5,838 nucleotides of DNA from Ruminococcus sp. (GCA_014799675.1 JAAVHM010000134.1:1-5838), one strand, 5' to 3'. Numbered from the stretch's first letter, positions 1-5,242 are shown. Program-made: numbers and translations. The notes: generated by a model not told the origin, from the sequence alone.

Positions 1-261
1 ATCGTCGCCGCTTCCCACCGCTTTTGAGATCATTGCAAGCACCGCCACGGAAAGGGCGGAGGGAACGCTGTTTATCAGCCACGAAACAGTAGTCGTAACG
101 CTTACGGCAGCGGCGGCGTCCTCGCCAAGACGTCCAACCATTGCCGTGTCAACATATTGCAGGAGCGTTGACAAAAGCTGCTCCGCAACCGTCGGCAGGG
201 ACAGCTTTATCAGCGTTTTCAGAATTGAATTGTTATAAGCTCTGCTGCCGCTTATCGCCAT
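1..261 (-). CDS. MATE family efflux transporter, N-terminal part (cut by window edge)
   Basis: Only the first 87 codons are present, read leftward off the window; full-length members have about 450 residues and 12 transmembrane helices. The peptide begins MAISGSRAYNNSILK and continues with a hydrophobic first helix (about residues 13-36). It then has VDTAMVGRLG at about residues 37-46, the characteristic early MATE/DinF/NorM motif, and a second hydrophobic segment. Family knowledge: MATE proteins are inner-membrane antiporters that expel cationic drugs or metabolites using a Na+ or H+ gradient. The ATG at 261-259 is preceded by AAGGTG at a spacing of 7 nt, which supports this start. The gene follows the HxlR regulator on the same strand after a 54-nt gap with no visible hairpin, so co-transcription is likely. 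The substrate cannot be inferred. Confidence 0.88.
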   Translation of the reverse strand, partial: MAISGSRAYNNSILKTLIKLSLPTVAEQLLSTLLQYVDTAMVGRLGEDAAAAVSVTTTVSWLINSVPSALSVAVLAMISKAVGSGDD

Positions 262-315
262 TTGATATCACCTTGAAAAAATTTTAATATTATGTTACAT
301 AGACCTTTGCGAAAA

Positions 316-645
316 TCACTTGTTCTTCTCGCCCCACTCGCACATCTGGTCGAGAATAGGTATAAGCGACTTGCCTCGTTCGGTAAGGCTGTACTCCACC
401 TTTGGGGGGATCTGCGGGTACTCCTTTCTGTTCACAAGACCGTCCGCTTCAAGCTCCTTTAAGGTCGCGCTCAGGGTCTTGTAGGAAATCCCGCAGATAT
501 ATTTTTTCATCTCGTTGAAGCGTACAACTCCGAACCCCATAAGGGTATACAAAATGAACATCTTATATTTGCCCTGTATCAGGGACATTGTATAGCTGAA
601 GCCTGTTTCCTCCAGCTTACAGTTTTTAATACATTCCATATTCAT
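316..645 (-). CDS. HxlR/DUF24-family winged-helix transcriptional regulator
   Basis: This 109-residue protein has the usual length and layout of the HxlR (DUF24, MarR-like) family. It shows a GKYK segment at residues 25-28, RFNEMKKYICGIS around the recognition region, then TLKELEADGLVNRKEY, the wing motif P-x-VEYSLTERG, and a C-terminal CEWGEKNK. These are dimeric DNA-binding proteins that often sense electrophiles, quinones, aldehydes or oxidants through an N-terminal cysteine. Here Cys5 and Cys9 lie near the N-terminus, slightly upstream of the canonical cysteine position, and further cysteines lie inside; sensing is inference. The ATG at 645-643 has AGGAG upstream at about 10 nt; a second in-frame ATG two codons later has a poorer RBS distance. 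It precedes a MATE exporter gene and is divergent from the DUF3737 gene. Dyads in its own leader suggest autoregulation. Confidence 0.9.
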   Translation of the reverse strand: MNMECIKNCKLEETGFSYTMSLIQGKYKMFILYTLMGFGVVRFNEMKKYICGISYKTLSATLKELEADGLVNRKEYPQIPPKVEYSLTERGKSLIPILDQMCEWGEKNK

Positions 646-654
646 AAAAGTAAC

Positions 655-660
655 TCTCCT
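655..660 (-). promoter_or_regulatory. Ribosome binding site of the HxlR gene
   Basis: The minus strand reads AGGAG followed by AGTTACTTTT and then ATG. This places the Shine-Dalgarno core about 10 nt from the 645 start and favours that ATG over the one two codons downstream. Confidence 0.6.
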
Positions 661-665
661 ATAGG

Positions 666-690
666 TAAGTATGTATACTTAATGTTAGTA
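666..690. promoter_or_regulatory. Overlapping inverted repeats, candidate operator for the HxlR regulator
   Basis: Positions 666-681 form TAAGTAT-GT-ATACTTA, a perfect 7-bp inverted repeat with a 2-bp spacer. Positions 676-690 form a second dyad, TACT-N7-AGTA, that shares four bases with the first. Both lie about 30-45 nt downstream of the predicted start of the HxlR transcript, between the -10 at 719-724 and the RBS. AT-rich dyads of this kind are typical binding sites of HxlR/MarR-like dimers. Binding by the neighbouring regulator, acting as a block to elongation or by folding back on the promoter, is inference. Confidence 0.55.
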
Positions 691-718
691 CTTGCATTTG
701 ATTTTAATTCTTGGTATA

Positions 719-747
719 ATTATAGCACAGACCTGCAAAAAAGTCAA
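719..747 (-). promoter_or_regulatory. Sigma-A promoter of the HxlR-MATE operon
   Basis: On the minus strand, TTGACT (747-742) and TATAAT (724-719) are separated by exactly 17 bp. A TG at the -14/-15 position gives an extended -10 (TGTGCTATAAT). This is close to consensus, so the operon should be strongly transcribed unless repressed. The predicted start near 711 leaves a leader of about 65 nt that contains the candidate operator. Confidence 0.8.
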
Positions 748-794
748 ATTTTATCAGCCGTTTAAATTATAGCTGTAAAGCATAACATCTTATT

Positions 795-815
795 CAATAT
801 AAGTATTTGCTATTG
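795..815. promoter_or_regulatory. Candidate operator half-site over the -35 of the DUF3737 promoter
   Basis: A TAAGTAT heptamer at 800-806 is identical to the arm of the dyad at 666-681 and directly abuts the -35 box at 807. It is flanked by a CAATA-N11-TATTG inverted repeat (795-799 and 811-815). This arrangement would let the neighbouring HxlR protein act on both divergent promoters, but a 7-bp AT-rich match can occur by chance. Confidence 0.3.
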
Positions 816-835
816 TAAAAAATATATGATATAAT
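807..835 (+). promoter_or_regulatory. Sigma-A promoter of the DUF3737 gene
   Basis: TTGCTA (807-812) and a perfect TATAAT (830-835) are separated by 17 bp. The predicted transcript starts near 842, giving a short leader before the strong AGGAAGGAG ribosome binding site at about 857-865, which lies 8 nt from the ATG at 874. Confidence 0.75.
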
Positions 836-873
836 GGTATTGCACAAGAGTATAACAGGAAGGAGCTTATGCT

Positions 874-1752
874 ATGAATTTAATAAAAAACCAGACCTTT
901 GATGAAGAGCGCGCCTTGTACGGAAGCTGTGACGCTGCTGTTGAGAATTGTTCCTTTGACGGTCCTGCCGACGGTGAGAGCGCGTTAAAGGAAAGCAAAA
1001 ATGTGCGGGTCTCCGACTGCTTTTTCAATTTGAGATATCCTTTCTGGCATGACGACGGTCTGAAAATTTCCCGTTCCGAAATGACGGAGCTTTGCCGCGC
1101 GGCATTGTGGTATTCCCATGATATTGAAATTACCGACACGAAGCTCCACGGCATAAAGGCTCTGCGTGAGTGCGGGAACATAAAAATGGCAGACTGCGAT
1201 ATAGTTTCCCCCGAATTCGGCTGGTTCGTACACGACATAAAAATGACGGACTGCAACGCCGTCAGCGAATATTTTATGATGCGTTCCGACAATTTGAATT
1301 TCACAAACGTACATCTGAACGGAAAATATTCCTTTCAGTACATTGAAAATTCCGTGTTTGAGAACTGCGTTTTCGACACAAAGGACGCTTTCTGGCACGC
1401 AAAAAACGTCACGGTGCGGAACAGTGTTGTAAAGGGCGAATATCTTGCGTGGTACTGTGAGAACGTCACCTTTGAAAACTGCAAAATTATCGGCACACAG
1501 CCACTTTGCTACTGCAAGAATTTGCGGCTTGTCAACTGTGAAATGACGGACACCGACCTTTGCTTTGAAAAGTCGGAGGTGGAGGCGACTATAACTTCCC
1601 CCGTTATCAGCATAAAAAATCCGCTGTCGGGACATATACACGTTCCATGCGTTAGTGAGATAATTCGGGACGACGACAATTCAAAGGGAGAGATAATCAC
1701 CAACTGCAAAAAAATGGCTGCGCCCTGTTTTGTTGAAAATCAAACGGCTTGA
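874..1752 (+). CDS. DUF3737 family right-handed parallel beta-helix protein
   Basis: This 292-residue protein matches the DUF3737 family from memory. Its hallmarks are FDEERALYGS near the N-terminus, FDGPADGESALKES, NLRYPFWHDDG, MTELCRAALWYS and HGIKALREC. The chain is built of about ten rungs of 19-20 residues. Each has an aromatic/hydrophobic corner (around residues 57, 78, 97, 116, 135, 154, 173, 192 and 211) followed by an N/D-C or N/D-T step such as ENC, SDC, ADC, TDC or VNC. This gives a ladder of cysteines and asparagines typical of a pectin-lyase-like beta-helix. There is no signal peptide or membrane segment, so it is probably cytosolic. No biochemical role is established to my knowledge, and a carbohydrate-active function should not be assumed from the fold. 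It stands alone between its own promoter and terminator, divergent from the HxlR-MATE operon, which may regulate it. The start is fixed by AAGGAG 8 nt upstream. Confidence 0.88.
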   Translation: MNLIKNQTFDEERALYGSCDAAVENCSFDGPADGESALKESKNVRVSDCFFNLRYPFWHDDGLKISRSEMTELCRAALWYSHDIEITDTKLHGIKALRECGNIKMADCDIVSPEFGWFVHDIKMTDCNAVSEYFMMRSDNLNFTNVHLNGKYSFQYIENSVFENCVFDTKDAFWHAKNVTVRNSVVKGEYLAWYCENVTFENCKIIGTQPLCYCKNLRLVNCEMTDTDLCFEKSEVEATITSPVISIKNPLSGHIHVPCVSEIIRDDDNSKGEIITNCKKMAAPCFVENQTA

Positions 1753-1772
1753 ACAGATGATATTTAAAATTT

Positions 1773-1800
1773 GCGGGAACATTGTTGTTCCCGCTTTTTT
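1773..1800 (+). terminator. Rho-independent terminator after the DUF3737 gene
   Basis: A perfect 8-bp stem GCGGGAAC / GTTCCCGC with a 6-nt ATTGTT loop is followed by six T residues. It begins 20 nt after the stop codon and separates this gene from the lipoprotein operon. Confidence 0.9.
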
Positions 1801-1811
1801 GTGTCCGCACA

Positions 1812-1840
1812 TTGACTTGTTCGGCAATATGTGCTATAAT
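1812..1840 (+). promoter_or_regulatory. Sigma-A promoter of the YGPP lipoprotein / radical SAM operon
   Basis: TTGACT (1812-1817) and TATAAT (1835-1840) are spaced by 17 bp, with a TG one base upstream of the -10 (TGTGCTATAAT). It is near consensus and is the only good promoter ahead of the three coupled genes. The leader from about 1847 to 1890 is short, with AAGGAG at 1876-1881, 9 nt from the first ATG. No operator or leader structure stands out. Confidence 0.82.
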
Positions 1841-1890
1841 AAGCGGAGAAGCTATGTTTACGGAAAACTCTATCTAAGGAGTGAGGTACA

Positions 1891-2121
1891 ATGAAAATAA
1901 AAAAGAAAGCGGCTCTTGCGGCGGCATTTTTGACGATGACGAATTTCAGCGCTTGCAGCAATTTTAATCAAGATGTATATGGTCCTCCGCTTGACCCTGA
2001 TGAGAAATGGGAGCAAGAAGAAACCGATACGGAAATCGTAAGCAATGACGATACGACCCAAAGTGAAGAAGAAAACAGTCCCAACACTTCCGAAGAAACA
2101 CAAGGAGATGAACAGCAATGA
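1891..2121 (+). CDS. Small acidic YGPP-motif lipoprotein, first copy (putative radical SAM substrate)
   Basis: This 76-residue precursor has a Lys-rich n-region (MKIKKK), a hydrophobic core, and a lipobox ending F19-S20-A21-C22, so Cys22 should be lipidated after Sec export. The mature part is one acidic, apparently disordered tail: 18 Asp/Glu against one Lys in 54 residues, with no cysteine after the anchor. It carries one VYGPP motif (residues 29-33), followed seven residues later by Trp40. Residues 40-57 are nearly identical to a stretch of the next gene's product. Its stop overlaps the next start as ATGA, implying translational coupling. The tail has no recognisable catalytic fold. From the operon I infer that it is a substrate of the radical SAM enzyme at 2452-3522, possibly modified around the Tyr-Gly-Pro-Pro block before export. 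An unmodified structural lipoprotein is the alternative. Confidence 0.85.
   Translation: MKIKKKAALAAAFLTMTNFSACSNFNQDVYGPPLDPDEKWEQEETDTEIVSNDDTTQSEEENSPNTSEETQGDEQQ
2007..2060 (+). repeat. Direct repeat, copy 1 (lipoprotein gene duplication)
   Basis: These 54 nt match 2261-2314 at 51 positions by eye, encoding the shared stretch W-EQEETDTEIV-x-NDDTTQ. The match includes third codon positions, so it reflects recent duplication or gene conversion and not only protein-level selection. Confidence 0.85.
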
Positions 2122-2459
2122 AAATGAAAAAGAAAGCGATTATCGCGGCGGCAGCATTTGCTGTGGCAATGAATTTAAGCGCCTGCGCGTATGGTCCTCC
2201 CGAATGGGATGAGGAGGATAATTATAATATGGGTGTATACGGTCCTCCCGAATTTGAAGAATGGGAGCAAGAGGAAACCGATACGGAAATCGTAGGCAAT
2301 GACGATACGACACAGACCGAGGAGATCACCTCTTTCGACCCTGCCGAAAATCAAACTGTAGGCGTATACGGTCCTCCCGGAGAAGAATGGGATTATGATG
2401 AAACCGATACTCCCGAGGAGGAACAAAACGTCGGGGAGGAAGCTTTGAATAATGAATGA
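2118..2459 (+). CDS. Small acidic lipoprotein with three YGPP motifs (putative radical SAM substrate)
   Basis: This 113-residue precursor begins MKMKKK, has an Ala-rich hydrophobic core and a lipobox L20-S21-A22-C23, so it is predicted to be anchored through Cys23. The mature tail has 31 Asp/Glu and no Lys or Arg in 90 residues. It holds YGPP at residues 25-28 (directly after the lipidated Cys and one Ala), 41-44 and 84-87; the last two are preceded by Gly-Val. Each motif is followed within 2-5 residues by a Trp (W30, W49, W91). The ATG overlaps the previous stop and has AAGGAG 10 nt upstream, while its own end overlaps the radical SAM start by 8 nt. Whole-gene resemblance to the preceding lipoprotein shows that they are paralogues. 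The context suggests a modified exported peptide; no enzymatic domain is seen and the product of modification is unknown. I recall rSAM/lipoprotein pairs (TIGR04133/TIGR04134) in Bacteroidetes with a related Tyr-Gly-x-Pro element, but could not check this. Confidence 0.87.
   Translation: MKMKKKAIIAAAAFAVAMNLSACAYGPPEWDEEDNYNMGVYGPPEFEEWEQEETDTEIVGNDDTTQTEEITSFDPAENQTVGVYGPPGEEWDYDETDTPEEEQNVGEEALNNE
2261..2314 (+). repeat. Direct repeat, copy 2 (lipoprotein gene duplication)
   Basis: This is the partner of 2007-2060, with three mismatches in 54 nt. In this copy it lies between the second and third YGPP blocks of the longer lipoprotein. Confidence 0.85.
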
Positions 2460-3522
2460 AGCAATAAAAACCGAACACATGAAACAGCTTGCCAAATACA
2501 AACGTACTTTATGGCAGGAGCCGAAGCTGAAATTTTTGTTCTTGGAGCTTACTCTGCGGTGCAACGAACGGTGCATACACTGCGGAAGCCGCTGCGGGAA
2601 CGTTTCCGACCAAGAGCTTACTTTGGAGCAATATAAAAATTTCCTCGATAAAATAAAGCGTGACTTCGGCACGCGGGAGATACAGCTTTGCATAACAGGC
2701 GGCGAACCCTTACTGCGGAAGGATTTTTTCGACATAATGGGCTACGCCCACTCGCTTGGCTTCCACTGGGGAATGACCTCCAACGGAACGCTTATCGACG
2801 ATAAAACTGCCGCAAGGCTTGAAGAGTGCGGAATGGGCACGGTTTCGATAAGTCTTGACGGAATGAAAAAATCCCACGACGAGTTCAGGCAGACCCCCGG
2901 CGGCTGGGAAGCGGCAATGCGTGGGATAAACGCGCTTATTGACAGAAACGCGTTCAAGCACGTTCAGGTCACGACTGTGGTACACAAGGGCAATATTGAC
3001 GAGCTGGACGAGCTTTACGATCACCTTTGCGGAGTGGATATTGATTCATGGCGGCTTGTTACTATCGAGCCTATAGGCAGGGCTTTGGACGCGGGTCTGA
3101 CCTTTGCCCCCGCGGATCACAAAAGGGTGCTTGATTTTATCCGCGGAAAAAGAAACGAGGGTATGCCTGTGCTTTACGGCTGCACTCACTATCTTGGACT
3201 TGACTACGAGCGCGAGGTGCGGGACTGGTATTTCCTCTGCAACGCGGGAATTTACACGGCAGGCATACGCACTAACGGAAACATAGGCGCGTGTCTTGAT
3301 ATAGAAATGCGTCCCGAGCTTCTGGAGGGAAATATCCTTACGGACGATTTTACCCAAATCTGGAAAAACGGCTTTAAAACATACCGTTCGGATCATTACA
3401 AAAAAAGCGAAAAATGCTCCTCCTGCGGCGAGCGTGAATTCTGCGGCGGAGGTTCTTTCCACAGCTGGGACTTTGACAAAAACGAGCAGCGGGTATGCTT
3501 TAAGGGAACGTTATTTGAATAA
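2452..3522 (+). CDS. Radical SAM/SPASM enzyme, putative lipoprotein/RiPP maturase
   Basis: This 356-residue protein has the radical SAM signature C37-x3-C41-x2-C44 in LTLRCNERCIHCG, which binds the [4Fe-4S] cluster that cleaves S-adenosylmethionine. It also has the GGEP motif at 83-86, the SNGT strand, and SISLDG later in the barrel. The C-terminal region is a SPASM/twitch type, with C263, C281 after RTNGNIGAC, and then C322-x2-C325-x5-C331 and C349. The usual further Cys four residues after C331 is replaced by Ser335 (CGGGS). SPASM enzymes generally modify peptides or proteins, forming thioethers, C-C crosslinks or epimers. No separate RiPP recognition domain is obvious in the short N-terminus. 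The ATG overlaps the end of the lipoprotein gene by 8 nt with GGAGG 12 nt upstream, so expression is coupled to its likely substrates. It resembles the TIGR04133-type rSAM/lipoprotein maturases from memory. The reaction is unknown. Confidence 0.9.
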   Translation: MNEAIKTEHMKQLAKYKRTLWQEPKLKFLFLELTLRCNERCIHCGSRCGNVSDQELTLEQYKNFLDKIKRDFGTREIQLCITGGEPLLRKDFFDIMGYAHSLGFHWGMTSNGTLIDDKTAARLEECGMGTVSISLDGMKKSHDEFRQTPGGWEAAMRGINALIDRNAFKHVQVTTVVHKGNIDELDELYDHLCGVDIDSWRLVTIEPIGRALDAGLTFAPADHKRVLDFIRGKRNEGMPVLYGCTHYLGLDYEREVRDWYFLCNAGIYTAGIRTNGNIGACLDIEMRPELLEGNILTDDFTQIWKNGFKTYRSDHYKKSEKCSSCGEREFCGGGSFHSWDFDKNEQRVCFKGTLFE

Positions 3523-3566
3523 AAAATCGGGATAATGCGTTTGCTTTTTTTACGCAGTATCCCGAT
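3521..3566 (-). terminator. Long hairpin between convergent genes, best read as terminator for the minus-strand VWA gene
   Basis: Arms at 3526-3540 and 3552-3566 pair over 15 positions with one mismatch around an 11-nt loop. Read on the minus strand, the stem is followed by a run of T (complement of A3521-A3526), the expected terminator form; that U tract overlaps the radical SAM stop codon. On the plus strand it is followed only by the weak ATTATTAT, so it may help termination in that direction or protect the 3' end. Confidence 0.7.
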
Positions 3567-3583
3567 ATTATTATCACTATGTA

Positions 3584-3606
3584 CCCCTCCGAACGGAGGG
3601 GTTTTT
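3584..3606 (+). terminator. Rho-independent terminator of the radical SAM operon
   Basis: CCCCTCC pairs with GGAGGGG around a GAAC tetraloop, followed directly by five T residues. It ends one base before the stop codon of the convergent VWA gene. The minus-strand side lacks a U tract, so this one serves the plus strand. Confidence 0.88.
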
Positions 3607-3607
3607 A

Positions 3608-4981
3608 TCATGTTTCAGCGGTGCAGCACTCAAAGTCGGAATCAACATAGTGTGCAATAAATTTTGCGTTAAAGGTTCTTCTGTTGCACATTCCTGTGCC
3701 TGTTCCCGAAACGTCTAAATCTTCGGGAAGAACGAACTTGATACAGCGTACTGTTACGTCGCGGCAGGAGGTTTCTGTGTGGGCGGGAATAGTCATGGTT
3801 TTCATGCCTCTTCTGTATTCGTTGCCCTCGGGGTCGGTTTCATTGAGAATTACCGCCAGCGCAACACGCTTGTTGGGGCAGACGTTCTGAACGGTAACGT
3901 CAAGCTGAAGAATACGTCCCAAGGATTCGAGAGCAAGCTCGCCTGCGTCAAATTCGATAGTGTCTGTGCAGCCCTCTGCGGTGATCTCAACAGGGATAGG
4001 ACAGCTTTCGGGAATAACGTCAATGCCGCAGTTTACGTCAATTTCGGGTGAGGGGAATACAACAATATTTCCCTCGGTGTCGGTGTAGGAAACAGACTCG
4101 TTTACGGGAACAGTACCTGTACACTGACCAACGTGCTGAACGTTGAACTGGAGTTCAGCGCCCTCGCTTCCGCTTACGCCGAGAGCAGGAATTCTCCACT
4201 CAACGGTGTTGGAATTTATCATAGTCGCAGTACCGGTAAGCGGATTCATAACCGAAGTTATTCTAAAGCACGGAGCAACTGTGTCTCTCAAAACGATGTT
4301 TGTAGCTCCTGTTTTTGTGATGTTGTTTGCAAGATCCTCAAAAAGGTCTTCAAGCTCTGTGTCGCTTGGAGCAATTACAACATATGCGGAGGACGGGTCG
4401 GAAGCCCAGTCGTCAAGGGCGTCCTCGTCAATACCGCCGTTGCCGTCCAGACCGATAGCGTAAATTACCACGCCCTGCGCCTTAGCGGCAGTCGCAACTG
4501 TATTGGGGTTTCCGCCCGCAGTTGTAACGCCGTCGGTGAACATTACCATTACCTTCTGGTTTGTTGAACCTGCGGGGAAAAGCTGCAAAGCCTTTTCAAA
4601 AGCGTCGGCATGGTTTGTGTCGCCGCCTGCGGTAAGAGAAGTTACAGCCGTTTTAAGGTCTGCAACGGAGGTGATAAGCTGTGTGTCCTGAACAGCGGTG
4701 TCCGCAAAGCTTACAACAGCAATACGGCTTCCGCCGCCAATCTGACCTGTCTGTGTGCCGCCTGTGGCTTCGGCGATAATATCAATAAATTTTCTCGCGC
4801 CGTTTTTCATGTTGGCAAGAGGGCTTCCCGCCATACTTCCCGAACGGTCGAGAATGAGAACAATATCAGCAGGGTTGCTTACAATGTCGGGAGCAGCCGT
4901 GAGGGACATAGTCACCATAAACGAGCCGCCGCAGCTGATGCTGTCAGTATTGACTTCCTTGTTAGAGTAGGTTATACCCAT
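3608..4981 (-). CDS. Cysteine-rich von Willebrand factor A domain protein, no signal peptide
   Basis: Starting at the ATG at 4981-4979, the protein has 457 residues and begins MGITYSNKEVN. A GAAAGGA ribosome site lies 9 nt upstream; a TTG at 4999 and an ATG at 4990 are in frame but would place that site inside or against the start. Residues about 39-225 form a VWA domain with an intact metal-binding MIDAS: D45-R-S47-G-S49, Thr122 in GGDTN, and Asp150 in FTDG. A DUF11-like beta-sandwich follows (about 230-325), then a C-terminal domain of about 120 residues rich in cysteine; I count 12 Cys in all, ending CCTAET. There is no signal peptide, membrane anchor or sortase motif, which is unusual for an adhesin-like VWA protein. 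I recall similar signal-less proteins in Clostridia. VWA domains bind protein partners through Mg2+; the partner and location are unknown. It is convergent with the radical SAM operon, and no clear promoter was found upstream. Confidence 0.9.
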   Translation of the reverse strand: MGITYSNKEVNTDSISCGGSFMVTMSLTAAPDIVSNPADIVLILDRSGSMAGSPLANMKNGARKFIDIIAEATGGTQTGQIGGGSRIAVVSFADTAVQDTQLITSVADLKTAVTSLTAGGDTNHADAFEKALQLFPAGSTNQKVMVMFTDGVTTAGGNPNTVATAAKAQGVVIYAIGLDGNGGIDEDALDDWASDPSSAYVVIAPSDTELEDLFEDLANNITKTGATNIVLRDTVAPCFRITSVMNPLTGTATMINSNTVEWRIPALGVSGSEGAELQFNVQHVGQCTGTVPVNESVSYTDTEGNIVVFPSPEIDVNCGIDVIPESCPIPVEITAEGCTDTIEFDAGELALESLGRILQLDVTVQNVCPNKRVALAVILNETDPEGNEYRRGMKTMTIPAHTETSCRDVTVRCIKFVLPEDLDVSGTGTGMCNRRTFNAKFIAHYVDSDFECCTAET

Positions 4982-5199
4982 TAAATTCATTCCTTTCAAA
5001 GCAGGAATCCGCCGTACTTATCTATTCGGCAGTTCCTTAGTACAGTATATGCCGTTGCGAAATGATTGCTACTTGATACGGCGAACGGGAACGGTCTGCC
5101 CCCCGCTTCGCGCTTATTCTGCAAGCTTTATATTTTTTATTGTGTTCGGTTGTTTTGGAAACAGATTTTTTTTAAATTATTACAAAAAGCGGGGCAAAT
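4982..5199. other. Intergenic region upstream of the VWA gene, no clear promoter
   Basis: This is the leader side of the minus-strand VWA gene. It holds the GAAAGGA ribosome site (4991-4997). A possible minus-strand -10 TATACT lies at 5049-5044, but only a poor -35 (GTAGCA) is seen 17 bp upstream. The T- and A-rich stretch 5130-5180 offers another weak candidate. Imperfect pairing of GGAA/TTCC and GCCG/CGGC at about 5005-5037 could form a small leader hairpin. No RNA gene, riboswitch or credible ORF was recognised. Confidence 0.4.
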
Positions 5200-5227
5200 A
5201 TTACAATTTGGTTACAGAGTGTTTACA
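5200..5227 (+). promoter_or_regulatory. Three direct TTACA repeats at 11-bp period, candidate response-regulator site
   Basis: TTACA occurs at 5201, 5212 and 5223, exactly 11 bp apart (as ATTACA, GTTACA and TTTACA), with a further copy at 5180, 21 bp away. The array ends 15 bp before the -35 box at 5243. Head-to-tail hexamers at one helical turn are the usual layout for OmpR/PhoB-type response regulators; the B. subtilis PhoP box has TT-[ACT]-A-[CT]-A repeats at this period. Which regulator binds is inference. Confidence 0.5.
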
Positions 5228-5242
5228 AAGCGGGAAAAGTCA

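Noticed and set aside
985..1641. Long minus-strand open frame of 218 codons opposite the DUF3737 gene
   Set aside because: It is fully antisense to a gene with promoter, RBS, terminator and a family-like beta-helix repeat pattern. The frame has no ribosome site or recognisable domain, so it is a shadow of regular codon use.
1978..2378. YGPP-encoding TATGGTCCTCC units considered as a DNA-level repeat such as CRISPR or a binding array
   Set aside because: Spacing is irregular, the units are in frame, and third positions vary (TAT/TAC, CCG/CCC), so the repetition is at protein level.
2175..2735. Minus-strand open frame of 186 codons across the lipoprotein 2 / radical SAM junction
   Set aside because: It spans two well supported overlapping genes on the other strand. 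Its repeated peptide pattern is simply the complement of the YGPP repeats.
4133..4567. Plus-strand open frames inside the VWA gene
   Set aside because: They are antisense to the conserved MIDAS-containing gene, with no ribosome site and no coherent protein features.
4982..4999. TTG start at 4999 and ATG at 4990 for the VWA protein
   Set aside because: The only ribosome site (GAAAGGA, 4997-4991) lies inside or against these starts. The ATG at 4981 sits 9 nt downstream of it and gives the MGITYSN start I recall for the family.
5005..5037. Possible riboswitch or structured leader ahead of the VWA gene
   Set aside because: Only 4-bp paired segments with internal loops are visible, with no match to a riboswitch core I know and no terminator-antiterminator pair.
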